DNA from: Gemmatimonas phototrophica | GTDB lineage: Bacteria > Gemmatimonadota > Gemmatimonadetes > Gemmatimonadales > Gemmatimonadaceae | Direction: 5' to 3' | Assembly (NCBI RefSeq): GCF_000695095.2 | Contig: NZ_CP011454.1 | Location: forward strand, 2,914,001-2,978,000 | DNA length: 64,000 nt | Part shown: positions 10,179-19,063 of the stretch, one piece after another | Numbering within the stretch: position 1 is the first letter of the stretch | Layout of the letters: every line of letters starts with the position of its first letter | Translations under genes and position numbers: made by a program | The notes under the pieces: generated by a model | Told to the model about the DNA's origin: nothing | The model's database searches: none | Seen by the model: the letters and a program-made list of their open reading frames with translations, nothing else

Positions 10179-10307
10179 GCCTGATCGGTAGAGTTGGGGA
10201 GGTAAGGAGCTGAGGAGGGCGTGGCGCACGAAAGACATGCGCCGCGCCCTCTTTTCACTTTTCGTGAGGCCCTCAACTCCTCACCTCTACACCTCCTCCG
10301 ATCAGGC
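10179..10307. repeat. 129-bp compound inverted repeat upstream of purD
   Basis: The outer arms GCCTGATCGG (10179-10188) and CCGATCAGGC (10298-10307) are perfect complements. Inside, GGAGGTAAGGAGCTGAGG on the left faces CCTCAACTCCTCACCT on the right. The innermost AGGGCGTGGCGCA faces TGCGCCGCGCCCT followed by TTTT. The inner stem plus T-run (ending about 10255) could terminate transcription of the M48-like gene. The whole element resembles a degenerated long hairpin. Confidence 0.6.
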
Positions 10308-10319
10308 CCAAAGACCATG

Positions 10320-10325
10320 TAGATT
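10320..10325 (+). promoter_or_regulatory. Candidate -10 box (TAGATT) 7 nt before purD ATG
   Basis: TAGATT, a 7-nt spacer and ATG at 10333, without a Shine-Dalgarno. The long palindrome lies just upstream, so the purD run likely starts here. The -35 is not convincing. Confidence 0.35.
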
Positions 10326-10332
10326 TGCCTGC

Positions 10333-11610
10333 ATGAAGATCCTCCTCCTAGGCTCGGGCGGCCGTGAACATGCCCTCGCAGACGCATTGTCCCGCGAGAA
10401 TACGCCGGTTGAACTGCTGGCCGCTCCGGGCAATCCGGGGATCGCCGAGTTGGCGCGCATGGTGAGCATCAACATCAACGACCCACAGGAGGTCGCGGCG
10501 CTGGCCGAGCACGAGCAGGTGGATCTGGTCGTGGTGGGGCCCGAGGCGCCGCTGGCGGCGGGGGTGGTGGATTACCTGCAGCAGCGTGGGGTGCCGGCAT
10601 TTGGCCCCACGATGGGCGCCGCTACGGTGGAGACCAGCAAGGCCGACACCAAGGCGCTCATGATGGCGGCCGGCATTCCTACCGCGCACGCCGAAACCCA
10701 TCGCGTGGCGCGCGACGCCAAGGACGCCGTCCGCGCGCGCTTTGGCGCACCGGTGGTGATCAAGGCCAGTGGACTCGCGGCAGGGAAGGGCGTGATAGTC
10801 TGCCAGACCGAAGCCGAGGCGTTCGACGCTATTGACCGCATTCTCGACGACCGGGTGTTTGGAGAAGCGGGTGCCGAGTGTCTGGTGGAGTCGTTCATGA
10901 CGGGTGAAGAGCTGTCGCTGTTTGCGATTGCCGACGGATACGACGTGTTGCCCATGATTGGCGCGCAGGATCACAAGCGGTTGCTCGATGGCGACGAAGG
11001 GCCCAATACCGGCGGCATGGGAGCCTATACGCCGGTCTCGTTCTCCACGCCATCACTGGTGGACGAGGTGACGGAGCGGGTGTTCCTCCCCACGTTGCAC
11101 GCCCTGCGCAAGCGTGGCACGCCATTCACCGGCTTGTTGTACGCGGGACTGATGCTCACCCCCGACGGCCCGAAGGTGGTGGAGTTCAACTGCCGCTTTG
11201 GCGATCCGGAGACGCAGGCCATTCTCCCCCTGCTCACGAGCAGCCTGCTCGACCCCATGCTGGCCGTTTCACGTGGAGCGCGCATTGGCAGCATGTCACC
11301 GTTCACGTGGCGGAGTGGCGCGAGCGTGACAACGGTGGTGGCGAGCGGCGGCTATCCCGATGCGCCTGTTACCGGCTTCCCTGTCCACGTACCCAGCTTC
11401 AGCGATGACATCCGCGTGTTTCATGCGGGCACGAAGCGAAGCGGCAGCGACTTGCTCACGAGCGGTGGCCGCGTCTTCGCCGTAACGGCGCTGGCCGACA
11501 CGTTTGCGGCGGCGCAGCAGGCCTCGCGTGAGGCGGCCGGTCGCATCGAATTCGAAGGGGCGGTTTACCGGCGGGATATCGGGTGGCGCGAGGCGTCTCG
11601 CCTGAACTGA
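10333..11610 (+). CDS. purD: Phosphoribosylamine--glycine ligase
   Basis: PurD (GAR synthetase) joins glycine to phosphoribosylamine in purine synthesis, using an ATP-grasp fold. The start MKILLLGSGGREHALA is the characteristic N-terminal Rossmann loop. VVIKASGLAAGKGVIVC is the ATP-binding segment, and LLDGDEGPNTGGMGAYTP and EFNCRFGDPETQ are family signatures. At 425 aa it is full length. The ATG at 10333 gives exactly the conserved N-terminus; the longer frame would read through the upstream palindrome. mutM follows after 36 bp and then a GIY-YIG nuclease, so purine synthesis and DNA repair are co-oriented. Confidence 0.97.
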   Translation: MKILLLGSGGREHALADALSRENTPVELLAAPGNPGIAELARMVSININDPQEVAALAEHEQVDLVVVGPEAPLAAGVVDYLQQRGVPAFGPTMGAATVETSKADTKALMMAAGIPTAHAETHRVARDAKDAVRARFGAPVVIKASGLAAGKGVIVCQTEAEAFDAIDRILDDRVFGEAGAECLVESFMTGEELSLFAIADGYDVLPMIGAQDHKRLLDGDEGPNTGGMGAYTPVSFSTPSLVDEVTERVFLPTLHALRKRGTPFTGLLYAGLMLTPDGPKVVEFNCRFGDPETQAILPLLTSSLLDPMLAVSRGARIGSMSPFTWRSGASVTTVVASGGYPDAPVTGFPVHVPSFSDDIRVFHAGTKRSGSDLLTSGGRVFAVTALADTFAAAQQASREAAGRIEFEGAVYRRDIGWREASRLN

Positions 11611-11646
11611 CGGCCACGACAGCGTCTCACACGCTCCGGGCCACGG

Positions 11647-12501
11647 ATGCCTGAACTTCCCGAGACAGAAACCATTGCGCGCGACCTGCATGGCATGGTC
11701 GTCGGTGCGGTGATTGCTGGCGTTGTGGTCCCTCGCCCCGATGTGTTGCGGGACGCTGACCAGGAGGGGTTTGCCCGGGCGCTTATCGGCCAGCCCATCC
11801 GTCGAGTGTGGCGCCGCGCCAAACTGATTGTCCTCGACGTGGACGCGCGTCCAACGTTGGCTTCGTTGGAGCCATCATGGCGTGTGGTGGTGCAACCTCG
11901 CTTCACCGGCGGACTCGTGGTGGACGACGGCACACTGAGCGCGCCGGATCGCGCGTATGTCTGTGTCACGCTGTTGCTCACCGATGGTCGGGCCCTGCAC
12001 TACCGCGACGTGCGCCGGCTGGGGACAGTGGCGCTCATGGATGCGGCGCGATTTGCGGAGTATTCGGGGGCCCTTGGCCCCGAGCCTCTTGACCACACCC
12101 TCGACGATGCTGCATTTTCGGGATGTGTTCGGGAGTCGCGCCAAGCCATCAAGATTGCCCTGATGGACCAGAAGCGACTCGCGGGCGTGGGCAACATCTA
12201 CGCGAACGAGGCACTATGGCGCGCTGGCATCGATCCATCCCGGGAAGCATGCACCCTCACCCCCACCGAGCTGTCGCGGTTGCGGGTCGAACTGCAGGCG
12301 GTGCTGACGGCCAGCATCGCGGCTCGCGGCACCAGCTTTCGCGACTACCGGGACGCCCGCGGTGAGCGGGGCGCCTTCGTTGAACAGCTGGCCGTCTACG
12401 GCCGCGCCGGTGAACCCTGCCGGCGCTGTGGACGGCGGCTGGTCGGCACCCATGCCGTGGACGGACGCAGCACGGTCTTCTGCGCGGGGTGTCAGTTCTG
12501 A
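11647..12501 (+). CDS. mutM: Formamidopyrimidine-DNA glycosylase
   Basis: MutM (Fpg) removes 8-oxoguanine and formamidopyrimidines and cleaves the abasic site. The mature N-terminus PELPETE carries the catalytic proline (Pro2) and Glu. KRLAGVGNIYANEALW is the helix-two-turn-helix signature, and the C-terminus holds a four-cysteine zinc finger (CRRCG...FCAGC). At 284 aa it is normal. It lies 36 bp after purD, and the following nuclease gene begins near or inside its 3' end, which suggests co-transcription. Confidence 0.95.
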   Translation: MPELPETETIARDLHGMVVGAVIAGVVVPRPDVLRDADQEGFARALIGQPIRRVWRRAKLIVLDVDARPTLASLEPSWRVVVQPRFTGGLVVDDGTLSAPDRAYVCVTLLLTDGRALHYRDVRRLGTVALMDAARFAEYSGALGPEPLDHTLDDAAFSGCVRESRQAIKIALMDQKRLAGVGNIYANEALWRAGIDPSREACTLTPTELSRLRVELQAVLTASIAARGTSFRDYRDARGERGAFVEQLAVYGRAGEPCRRCGRRLVGTHAVDGRSTVFCAGCQF

Positions 12502-12553
12502 GCTCGTAGGGGGGCTGGCCGCGTCAGTACCAGCCCGGCGTGGCAAACGGCCA

Positions 12554-13729
12554 GTGGCGCTGGCCACCCAGCTCGACCTCGCCGTCACGTCGCCCGACGC
12601 CGATGTGGCCCGACTCAAGGCCCAGGTGCGCGACAGTGCGCGCAACGAACCGGGCGTGTACCTCATGCGCGGCGCGCACGGCGAAGTGCTCTACGTGGGC
12701 AAGAGCACGCAGGTGCGCACGCGTTTGCTATCGTACTTCCGGTTGCCGTGGCCCGAACACCGGCACGCGCGCCTGCTCCGCGAAACCACGCGCATCGAAT
12801 GGGAAGCGCACCCGAGCGAGTTTGCCGCGCTGCTGCGCGAAGTGCGCCTCATCCGGGCCCATTTGCCACGCTACAACGTGCGCTCGGCCCGCCCACTCGA
12901 TAAGTGGTGGGTAATCACCATTGCCAAAGGTCCTGCCCCGCGGCTCCGCATTCAGCGCGCCAGTGCGGCGGCGCGCTCGCGTGATGTCGCGCAGATGGTG
13001 GGGCCGTTCGCGTCGCGTCGGCCACTGCAGGATGCGCTGCGGGTACTCAATGATGCGCTGGGGTTACGCGACTGTACCGAGCGCGTGCCCATGCACACGC
13101 GCGACGTGGCCGAACTCTTTGAGGAATCGCATCCGGCCATGCAGCGTACGCCTGGCTGTCACCGCTACGAAACGCGCCGCTGCCTGGGTCCCTGCGTGGG
13201 TGCGCCCAGCGAATACGAATACCGCGCGCAGCTGTCGCGCGCCAAGGCCGTGCTGGAAGGGCGTGATGATTCACCGCAGCAACATCTGGTACGCGAAATG
13301 GCGGCGGCCAGTGCGGCGCTCTCGTACGAACGGGCCGGTTGGTTACGCGATCGCCTGACGGCGCTGCAGGAGCTGGAGGCACAACTCGGTCGCGTACGAG
13401 AGGCGCTTACACGGCCCAGCTTTGTCTATGCCGTACCGGGGCGCAACACTGACGATCGGCTCTATCTCGTGCGTCACGGACGCGTACTGGCCGAGGCCCG
13501 CTGCAGCGACGCAGACTCGGTGAATGCGTTGCAGGCCCTTGAGGCCAAACCCCTGCAGCCGCCCACCGGAGCCATGGTTGATCAGCTGGACGAATTGCTG
13601 CTGGTGGAATCGTGGTTTCGCGGGCGCAATGGCGAGCAGGCGCTGATGGCTGAAACCGTGGTAGGTGCGCTGGAAAAGTTGGCGGAGTCACTGCGCGAGC
13701 AGAAACACGAAGGCCTTCAACACCTCTAG
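12554..13729 (+). CDS. GIY-YIG (UvrC/Cho-like) endonuclease without UvrC C-terminal half
   Basis: EPGVYLMRGAHGEVLYVGKS is a GIY-YIG nuclease core as in UvrC, with the conserved Arg and Glu downstream (EFAALLREVRLIRAH). A Cys-containing stretch (RCLGPC) follows, then a UVR-like helical segment (~280-310). The RNase H-like and HhH domains of full UvrC are absent; at ~391 aa it is longer than Cho. It probably makes one incision during nucleotide excision repair. The start is uncertain: GTG 12554 lies just beyond the mutM stop, while ATG 12452 would overlap mutM by 50 nt. It follows mutM, so the two form a repair pair. Confidence 0.85.
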   Translation: MALATQLDLAVTSPDADVARLKAQVRDSARNEPGVYLMRGAHGEVLYVGKSTQVRTRLLSYFRLPWPEHRHARLLRETTRIEWEAHPSEFAALLREVRLIRAHLPRYNVRSARPLDKWWVITIAKGPAPRLRIQRASAAARSRDVAQMVGPFASRRPLQDALRVLNDALGLRDCTERVPMHTRDVAELFEESHPAMQRTPGCHRYETRRCLGPCVGAPSEYEYRAQLSRAKAVLEGRDDSPQQHLVREMAAASAALSYERAGWLRDRLTALQELEAQLGRVREALTRPSFVYAVPGRNTDDRLYLVRHGRVLAEARCSDADSVNALQALEAKPLQPPTGAMVDQLDELLLVESWFRGRNGEQALMAETVVGALEKLAESLREQKHEGLQHL

Positions 13730-13863
13730 ACAGCACGACGGATAAGAACTGACGGGTCACGGAGTGAACACAGAAGACAGCCTGAGTTTGGCGCGGTCCG
13801 TGATGGGGCGCGGGCTGGATCCGTGTACACTCCGCGACCCATCGTTTTTGTCCGTGGTGCTGT
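13730..13863. terminator. Long imperfect hairpin between convergent genes
   Basis: The left arm 13730-13771 and right arm 13823-13863 pair over about 40 bases with scattered mismatches. The best blocks are ACAGCAC with its complement and GGGTCACGGAGTGAACAC with GTGTACACTCCGCGACCC (16 of 18). The gap between the nuclease stop (13729) and the phosphoesterase stop (13900) holds nothing else. It is probably a bidirectional terminator of the same palindrome family as 464 and 29488. Confidence 0.6.
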
Positions 13864-13899
13864 TCCCGCAGTCCCTGTAGATCCCGCGATATTTGCCGT

Positions 13900-14397
13900 C
13901 TACTCCTCGACCGCAACACCCAGCGGAATGAGCTCCACATCCGCTTGCCCCTGCCAGATATAGAGTTTGGCCACACACGGCTGCAGCTTGAAACGCCTCG
14001 GACCGGCGGCACCGGGGTTCACCACGATGCGGCGCGCCGCCTTGGTGACCAGTTGCTGGTGCGTATGACCGTAGACAATCACGTCGGCCTTGGGGAACGC
14101 GCCCACGAGCTTGGGCGGCGTGGGACTGCCCAGCTCATGCCCGTGGGTCACCACAATGCGCACACCGTCAATCACGTCCTCAATGCACTCCACCAGATCC
14201 GCCCGACCAGGCGCATCCGTGTTGCCGTAGACCGCGCGTATCGGAGCAATGGCGGCCAGTTCCGTAAGCACATCGGCTGGACCAACATCGCCGGCGTGAA
14301 AGATCTGGGAAACTCCCTGTAGCGCCGCAAAGACTTCGGGGCGAACCAGGCCGTGGGTATCGGAAATCAGACCAATGATCGTGGCGCGGGAATTCAT
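13900..14397 (-). CDS. YfcE/MJ0936-type calcineurin-like phosphoesterase
   Basis: A 165-aa metallophosphoesterase with the complete two-metal motif series: ISDTHG, HAGDVG, VYGNTD, VVTHGHE and VYGHTHQ. Small proteins of this type are usually manganese-dependent phosphodiesterases of unclear physiological substrate. Its ATG overlaps the stop of the upstream TPR-like membrane protein (ATGA at 14394-14397), so the two are translationally coupled at the end of the ubi operon. Nothing suggests a role in quinone synthesis. Confidence 0.9.
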   Translation of the reverse strand: MNSRATIIGLISDTHGLVRPEVFAALQGVSQIFHAGDVGPADVLTELAAIAPIRAVYGNTDAPGRADLVECIEDVIDGVRIVVTHGHELGSPTPPKLVGAFPKADVIVYGHTHQQLVTKAARRIVVNPGAAGPRRFKLQPCVAKLYIWQGQADVELIPLGVAVEE

Positions 14398-15071
14398 GGG
14401 TGCTCGTGACGGTCGTTCATGAGGGCTCGACGACGCTGCAACTCTGCCAAAGCGCCTTCGGCGTCGCGGGTGCCGGGAAAGCGCTCGGCCAAGCGTCTCA
14501 GCTCGGCCATGGCCCGTGCATCATCCTGCAAGGGTCCAAGATACAGGTCTACCAAGCGGTGTGTGGCGTACAATTCATCGGCGCGTGTCGCGTCGCTCGA
14601 ACGTCGCAGCCGCATGAGCAGCTCACGGGCCCGCTCGGGGTTGCCGTCCTGGCGCAGCTGAATGTCGGCCTCAGCCCGCAACAGCGAGGCCCGCTCCCCA
14701 TGCTCCGCGCGCGCCTGATCAAACGCCTTGCTGGCCGCTTCGAAATTGCCGCGCACCGCCATCGCCTCGGCGTGTGAATGCACCACCGCGTCGCGACCAC
14801 TGCCGCCGGGTTCCAGCATAGCGCGTACGCCAAACTGCGTGAACGCCTGCACCAGCTGTACCCCGATGATCGTGAAGACGCCGCCAATGAGGCCCCCCAT
14901 GGCGGCCACATAGAATCGCTGCGGAAACGGGACCCGCCCCACCGACGCAAAGACAAACGACAGGATACCGAAGCAGGAGCAGGCGTAGACCGCGATCGCG
15001 AGCCAGTTACGCCGTCCACGTTGGCGTTCCCGATGCACCGCCTGCTCCAGGAGCACCGGATCCATCGTCAT
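14394..15071 (-). CDS. Membrane protein with TPR-like C-terminal repeats
   Basis: The 225-aa product has two predicted membrane helices (around WLAIAVYACSCFGILSFVFA and YVAAMGGLIGGVFTIIGVQL) followed by a soluble helical region with TPR-like phasing (NFEAASKAFDQARAEHG, NPERARELLMRLRR, DARAMAELRRLAERFPG). I place the start at ATG 15071 (MTMDPVLL), 4 nt after the ubiX stop; ATG 15065 is an alternative. The soluble part probably mediates protein contacts. Function unknown; it sits between ubiX and the phosphoesterase in the same operon. Confidence 0.7.
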   Translation of the reverse strand: MTMDPVLLEQAVHRERQRGRRNWLAIAVYACSCFGILSFVFASVGRVPFPQRFYVAAMGGLIGGVFTIIGVQLVQAFTQFGVRAMLEPGGSGRDAVVHSHAEAMAVRGNFEAASKAFDQARAEHGERASLLRAEADIQLRQDGNPERARELLMRLRRSSDATRADELYATHRLVDLYLGPLQDDARAMAELRRLAERFPGTRDAEGALAELQRRRALMNDRHEHP

Positions 15072-15075
15072 CGCA

Positions 15076-15684
15076 TCACGCCTGGATGCCCCAACGCTTC
15101 CCCACCGGGTGCTCAAGGTCGAGATGATCGAGTACGCGTGCCACCATGAAGTCCACGAGCTCGGCAATCGTGGTGGGCTGGTGATAGAAGCCGGGCGCGG
15201 CAGGAATGACGGTGGCACCAGCCCGCGTGACCGCGGTGAGATTCTCCAGATGCACCAGCGACAGCGGGGTCTCACGCGGCACCAGAATGAGCTTGCGACG
15301 CTCCTTCAAGGCCACGTCGGCTGCGCGCTCCACCAACGACCGCGACGTGCCGTGCGCAATAGCGCTCACGGTCCCCATACTGCACGGGCACACCACCATG
15401 CCACTCGTGCGCGCCGACCCGCTGGCCGGCGCGGCCCCGCGATCATTGTCATCGAACAGGGTCACGCAGGCATCGAACGCCGCCGCGCCCACATGCTCCC
15501 GCAACTCGGCAACGCTGCTCAAACCACTTTCCGTCTGCAGCAACCGCCACCCGTGGCTCGAGACGATCAGCCAAGTGGGGACCTGCAGTTCCACCAGCGC
15601 CTGCACCAATCGCACCGCATACGGGGCACCCGAGGCACCGGTGATGGCCAGCACCACCGGATGCCGAGAGGTCATGGCATTCAT
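15076..15684 (-). CDS. ubiX: Flavin prenyltransferase UbiX
   Basis: UbiX prenylates FMN to give prenyl-FMN, the cofactor of UbiD decarboxylases. The N-terminal LAITGASGAPYAVRLVQAL is the flavin-binding glycine loop. VCPCSMGTVSAIAHGTSRSL and RRKLILVPRETPLSLVHLENL are family signatures. At 202 aa it is full length. Its ATG overlaps the ubiA stop by ATGA (15681-15684). Presence next to ubiD fits the cofactor-enzyme partnership. Confidence 0.95.
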   Translation of the reverse strand: MNAMTSRHPVVLAITGASGAPYAVRLVQALVELQVPTWLIVSSHGWRLLQTESGLSSVAELREHVGAAAFDACVTLFDDNDRGAAPASGSARTSGMVVCPCSMGTVSAIAHGTSRSLVERAADVALKERRKLILVPRETPLSLVHLENLTAVTRAGATVIPAAPGFYHQPTTIAELVDFMVARVLDHLDLEHPVGKRWGIQA

Positions 15685-16640
15685 GCGCCACTCCCGCTCA
15701 GCAGTCGCGCGGTCAGGACGGCACCAAAGAAGCCCATGGAGATGAGACCGTTCATGGTGAAAAAGGCCGCATCAATGCGGGTGAGATCATCGGCCTTTAC
15801 CAAACGATGCTCCCACAAAAGCATGATGGCCACACCGGCAACAGCGGCCCACAGAATGCCATTCACCAGTGGTGACACAGCACCCAGCGGTTGCGCCGCC
15901 ATGACCACCCCGAAACACACCACGGCCAGTACATGCAAGGTACGTGCAATGCCAATGGCTGTGTGCACGCCGAACTTGCTGGGTACGCTGTGCAAACCAT
16001 GCTTCGCGTCAAACTCAGCGTCCTGCAATGCGTAAATCATGTCGAAGCCGCCGCTCCAGCAGACGACCGCCAGCGCCAGTACAATGAGCAACCACCACGG
16101 ATTGCTCCAGACGCCGGCAATGGCCAGATAGCCACCCACGGGGGCAATGGATAATCCCACCCCCAGCCACAGGTGCGACCAGCGCGTGAAGCGCTTGGTG
16201 TAGCTGTATCCCAACACCCAGAGCAGTGCCACCGGCGAGAGCGCCAGACAGAGCGGGTTGAGCATGCCGCTGGCAATCACGAACAGCACACTGGTCAGCA
16301 CGATGCTGACCTTCGCCTGCCCCACCGTCAGCGTGCCGGCCGGCAGTTCACGCATGGCCGTGCGCGGATTGATGGCATCCACGTCGCGATCCACCAGACG
16401 GTTGAAGGCCATAGCCGCAAAGCGCGCGCTGGTGAAGGCCAACAGCACCCAGCCAATCATGGTCGGCGTCACCGGCGCCACCGTACTGGCGAACAAGACG
16501 CCCACCAGAGAGAACGGCATCGCGAACACCGTGTGCGGCAGCTTCACAAAGTTGGCCAGACGCACGGGCAGCGACTGCCCACGAAGCAACTGGCCGTCGC
16601 GGGCGCCCTTGGGTGGCACAATGCCGCTGGCGTTGGTCAC
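15681..16640 (-). CDS. ubiA: UbiA-family prenyltransferase (menaquinone-type)
   Basis: An integral membrane aromatic prenyltransferase with about eight hydrophobic segments. The first Asp-rich motif is NRLVDRDVDAINPRT and the second is ALQDAEFDAKHGLHS, which bind the polyprenyl diphosphate via magnesium. I place the start at GTG 16640, which overlaps the ubiD stop (GTGA), giving 319 aa; the longer frame would read ~110 codons of ubiD in another frame. It probably attaches the isoprenoid tail to the quinone ring precursor. With ubiD/ubiX it could be the MqnP-type enzyme of the futalosine route, which the window alone cannot prove. Confidence 0.92.
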   Translation of the reverse strand: MTNASGIVPPKGARDGQLLRGQSLPVRLANFVKLPHTVFAMPFSLVGVLFASTVAPVTPTMIGWVLLAFTSARFAAMAFNRLVDRDVDAINPRTAMRELPAGTLTVGQAKVSIVLTSVLFVIASGMLNPLCLALSPVALLWVLGYSYTKRFTRWSHLWLGVGLSIAPVGGYLAIAGVWSNPWWLLIVLALAVVCWSGGFDMIYALQDAEFDAKHGLHSVPSKFGVHTAIGIARTLHVLAVVCFGVVMAAQPLGAVSPLVNGILWAAVAGVAIMLLWEHRLVKADDLTRIDAAFFTMNGLISMGFFGAVLTARLLSGSGA

Positions 16641-18127
16641 GTGGGAGACACCGGCGGCAACCCCAGACTGGCCCACTTGGCATCGACCGCCCGCTTTGTG
16701 GCGGCGTCCATTTCGATGACCTTGGGCCATGCGCGCGTGAAGCCTTCTTCCGGCCATTTGCGCGTGGCATCGATGCCCATCTTGCTGCCGTAGGTGAACG
16801 CGCGGCTGGCGTGATCCAGCACGTCCACCGGCCCCATGGTGAACCGCACGTCGCGCTGCGGATCCATGTTGTTGAGCGCCACCCACCAGGCTTCCACCGG
16901 GTTGCGCACGTTGATCTCCTTGTCCACCACCACCAGCACCTTGGCAAGCGACATGAGCCCCTGCCCCCACAAGGCGTGCATCACCTTGTCGGCGTGCCCC
17001 GGATACTTCTTGTCGATGCTCACGAACACGAGATTGTGAAAACCACCCTCCGCCGGCATGTGATAGTCCACAATTTCGGGCGTGGTGAGCTTGAGCAGCG
17101 GCAAAAAGATGCGCTCGGTGGCGTGGCCGAGGTAGAAGTCTTCCATGGGCGGACGCCCCACGATGGTGGTGGAGTACACCGCATTGCGACGCATGGTCAC
17201 CGCGGTGACGTGCACCTTGGGGTACAGATCCGCTTCCGAGTAGAAGCCGGTGTGATCGCCGAACGGCCCCTCCACAATGAGCTCTTCGGCGGGATCGATG
17301 TAGCCCTCAATCACGAACTCGGCGTCAGCCGGGACCTCGAGATCATTTGTCACGGCCTTGGCCAACCGCACCGGATCCTTGCGCAGGAACCCCGCAAACA
17401 GGAATTCGTCGATGTTGGGCGGCAGTGGAGCACTGGCGCTGAACATGCTCGCCGGATCACTCCCCACCACGATGCACACCGGCATCTTTTCGCCGCGCTC
17501 GGCCATCTGACGCATGTGCTCGGCGCCGGTCTTGTGGCGCTGCCAATGCATGGCCACCGTCTTCTTGCCCAACTGCTGCACGCGGTACATGCCCACGTTG
17601 CGAATGCCACGCACCGGGTCCTTGCTGACCACCGCCGTCATGGTGACGTAGGGGCCACCATCCTCCGGCCAGCAGTGCAGCACGGGGATCTTGTCGAGAT
17701 CAATCTCATCCCCCTGCCACACAATCTCCTGACATGAGGGCGTGCCGCCTTTCACGCGCGGCGGGAACTTGGACACCTCGAGCAGCCGTGGCAGCAGTGA
17801 CAGTTTGCCCATCAGACCATCAGGCACTTTGAGGTCCATGAGTGCCGTAATGCGCGCGCCAATCTCATCCAGCTTCTCGACCCCCAGCGCGAGGGACATG
17901 CGCCGCATGGAGCCAAACAGATTGATGGCGACCGGATATTGCGACCGGGAGCCGTCGCGCAGAATGACGTGCTCGAAGAGCAGCGCCTTGCCGCCACCGG
18001 GCATCTTGGAGACACGATCGGCAATCTCGGTAATTTCGAGATGCACCTTCACTGGTTGGGTGATGCGGTGCAGCTCGCCAATGCGGTCGATCGCGTCGAT
18101 GAATTCGGAAAGAGTATCGAGTGCCAT
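16637..18127 (-). CDS. ubiD: UbiD-family decarboxylase
   Basis: A 496-aa prenyl-FMN-dependent (de)carboxylase acting on an aromatic ring acid in quinone synthesis. The N-terminus (LSEFIDAIDRIGELHRITQ) and the central segments EGPFGDHTGFYSEAD and HNLVFVSIDKKYPG match UbiD. The ATG at 18127 is 18 nt after the ubiE stop. The C-terminal end VSPT overlaps the start of ubiA. Its cofactor is made by the ubiX product two genes downstream. Length is normal. Confidence 0.94.
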   Translation of the reverse strand: MALDTLSEFIDAIDRIGELHRITQPVKVHLEITEIADRVSKMPGGGKALLFEHVILRDGSRSQYPVAINLFGSMRRMSLALGVEKLDEIGARITALMDLKVPDGLMGKLSLLPRLLEVSKFPPRVKGGTPSCQEIVWQGDEIDLDKIPVLHCWPEDGGPYVTMTAVVSKDPVRGIRNVGMYRVQQLGKKTVAMHWQRHKTGAEHMRQMAERGEKMPVCIVVGSDPASMFSASAPLPPNIDEFLFAGFLRKDPVRLAKAVTNDLEVPADAEFVIEGYIDPAEELIVEGPFGDHTGFYSEADLYPKVHVTAVTMRRNAVYSTTIVGRPPMEDFYLGHATERIFLPLLKLTTPEIVDYHMPAEGGFHNLVFVSIDKKYPGHADKVMHALWGQGLMSLAKVLVVVDKEINVRNPVEAWWVALNNMDPQRDVRFTMGPVDVLDHASRAFTYGSKMGIDATRKWPEEGFTRAWPKVIEMDAATKRAVDAKWASLGLPPVSPT

Positions 18128-18145
18128 GCTATTGAAAGGACACGG

Positions 18146-18922
18146 TCAGACCGTCCCCGTATGGATTGCTGCAATGCCCAGCGTGAGCGGTTCCCAGGTA
18201 ACCGTAGAGAAGCCCGCGCCGCGCATGCGGCTGGCGAGTGCTTCTTCGGTGGGGAACTGCGCCACGGAGAGCGGAAGGTAGGTGTACGCCGACTGGTGGC
18301 CACTCACGAGGCGTCCGATGAACGGCAACACGTGATGGAAGTAGGCGAGATATGCGGCGCGCACGAGCGCAAAGCGCGGGGTGGAGAATTCAAGAATGAC
18401 AAACCGGGCGCCGGGCTTGAGCACCCGACGTACTTCGCGCAGGCCGGCATCCAGATCGGCCACGTTGCGAATGCCGAAGGCCACAATGGCACCGTCAAGG
18501 CTTTCTGCGGCAAACGGCAGCTGGAGCGCATCGGCTCCGACCGGTGAGAGCATGGTACGTGGCGCCTTTCCGGTGCCGTACTGCAGCATAGGCACGGCAA
18601 AATCGGCACCAGCCACAAAGCCCTTGAAGCCTTCCTGCCTGACCAGCATGGCCCCCACGTCGAGTGTACCGGCGCAGAGATCGAGATAGGTCCCCGTGGG
18701 ACGATCCGTCCACCCGAGTAGCCGGAGCGCCTTCTGTCGCCACCGCTTGTCGATGTTCAACGACAGAATGTGGTTGAGCAGGTCGTAGCGAGGCGCGATG
18801 TCGGAAAACATCTGCTGCACGTATTCGCGCTTCCCTTCCCCCTGCGCGGCGTTGGCGGCGACGTGCAGGTCGTCGGCCGGGGTGCCGGGTCTCGTCCGGG
18901 GGGCGTCCACAGTACTTGGCAT
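18146..18922 (-). CDS. ubiE: Demethylmenaquinone / ubiquinone C-methyltransferase
   Basis: Class I SAM methyltransferase. MFSDIAPRYDLLNHILSLN near residue ~40 and LDLCAGTLDVG (motif I) identify UbiE/MenG, and AFGIRNVADLDAGLREVRRV is the C-terminal signature. It performs the last ring methylation of menaquinone. ATG 18922 is used; a TTG at 18928 is also in frame. At 258 aa it is normal. It heads a run ubiE-ubiD-ubiA-ubiX with gaps of 18 nt or overlaps, so all four quinone enzymes are probably on one transcript. Confidence 0.94.
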   Translation of the reverse strand: MPSTVDAPRTRPGTPADDLHVAANAAQGEGKREYVQQMFSDIAPRYDLLNHILSLNIDKRWRQKALRLLGWTDRPTGTYLDLCAGTLDVGAMLVRQEGFKGFVAGADFAVPMLQYGTGKAPRTMLSPVGADALQLPFAAESLDGAIVAFGIRNVADLDAGLREVRRVLKPGARFVILEFSTPRFALVRAAYLAYFHHVLPFIGRLVSGHQSAYTYLPLSVAQFPTEEALASRMRGAGFSTVTWEPLTLGIAAIHTGTV

Positions 18923-19063
18923 GATCAAACATCAAGGGACGGAGCAAGCCGAGCAAGCGGCGAACCGCCGGTTTTCCACGTGATCCAGCATAACGGCCAG
19001 TCCGGAATCGTTGCGCCATGGCTGGTCCCCTCGCGGCTGCTGGACTAGCTTTGGCCCCTGCGC

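Noticed and set aside
16641-16970. N-terminal extension of ubiA (110 codons)
   Set aside because: It lies inside ubiD in another frame and is Gly/Arg/His-rich; GTG 16640 with the GTGA overlap is the better start.
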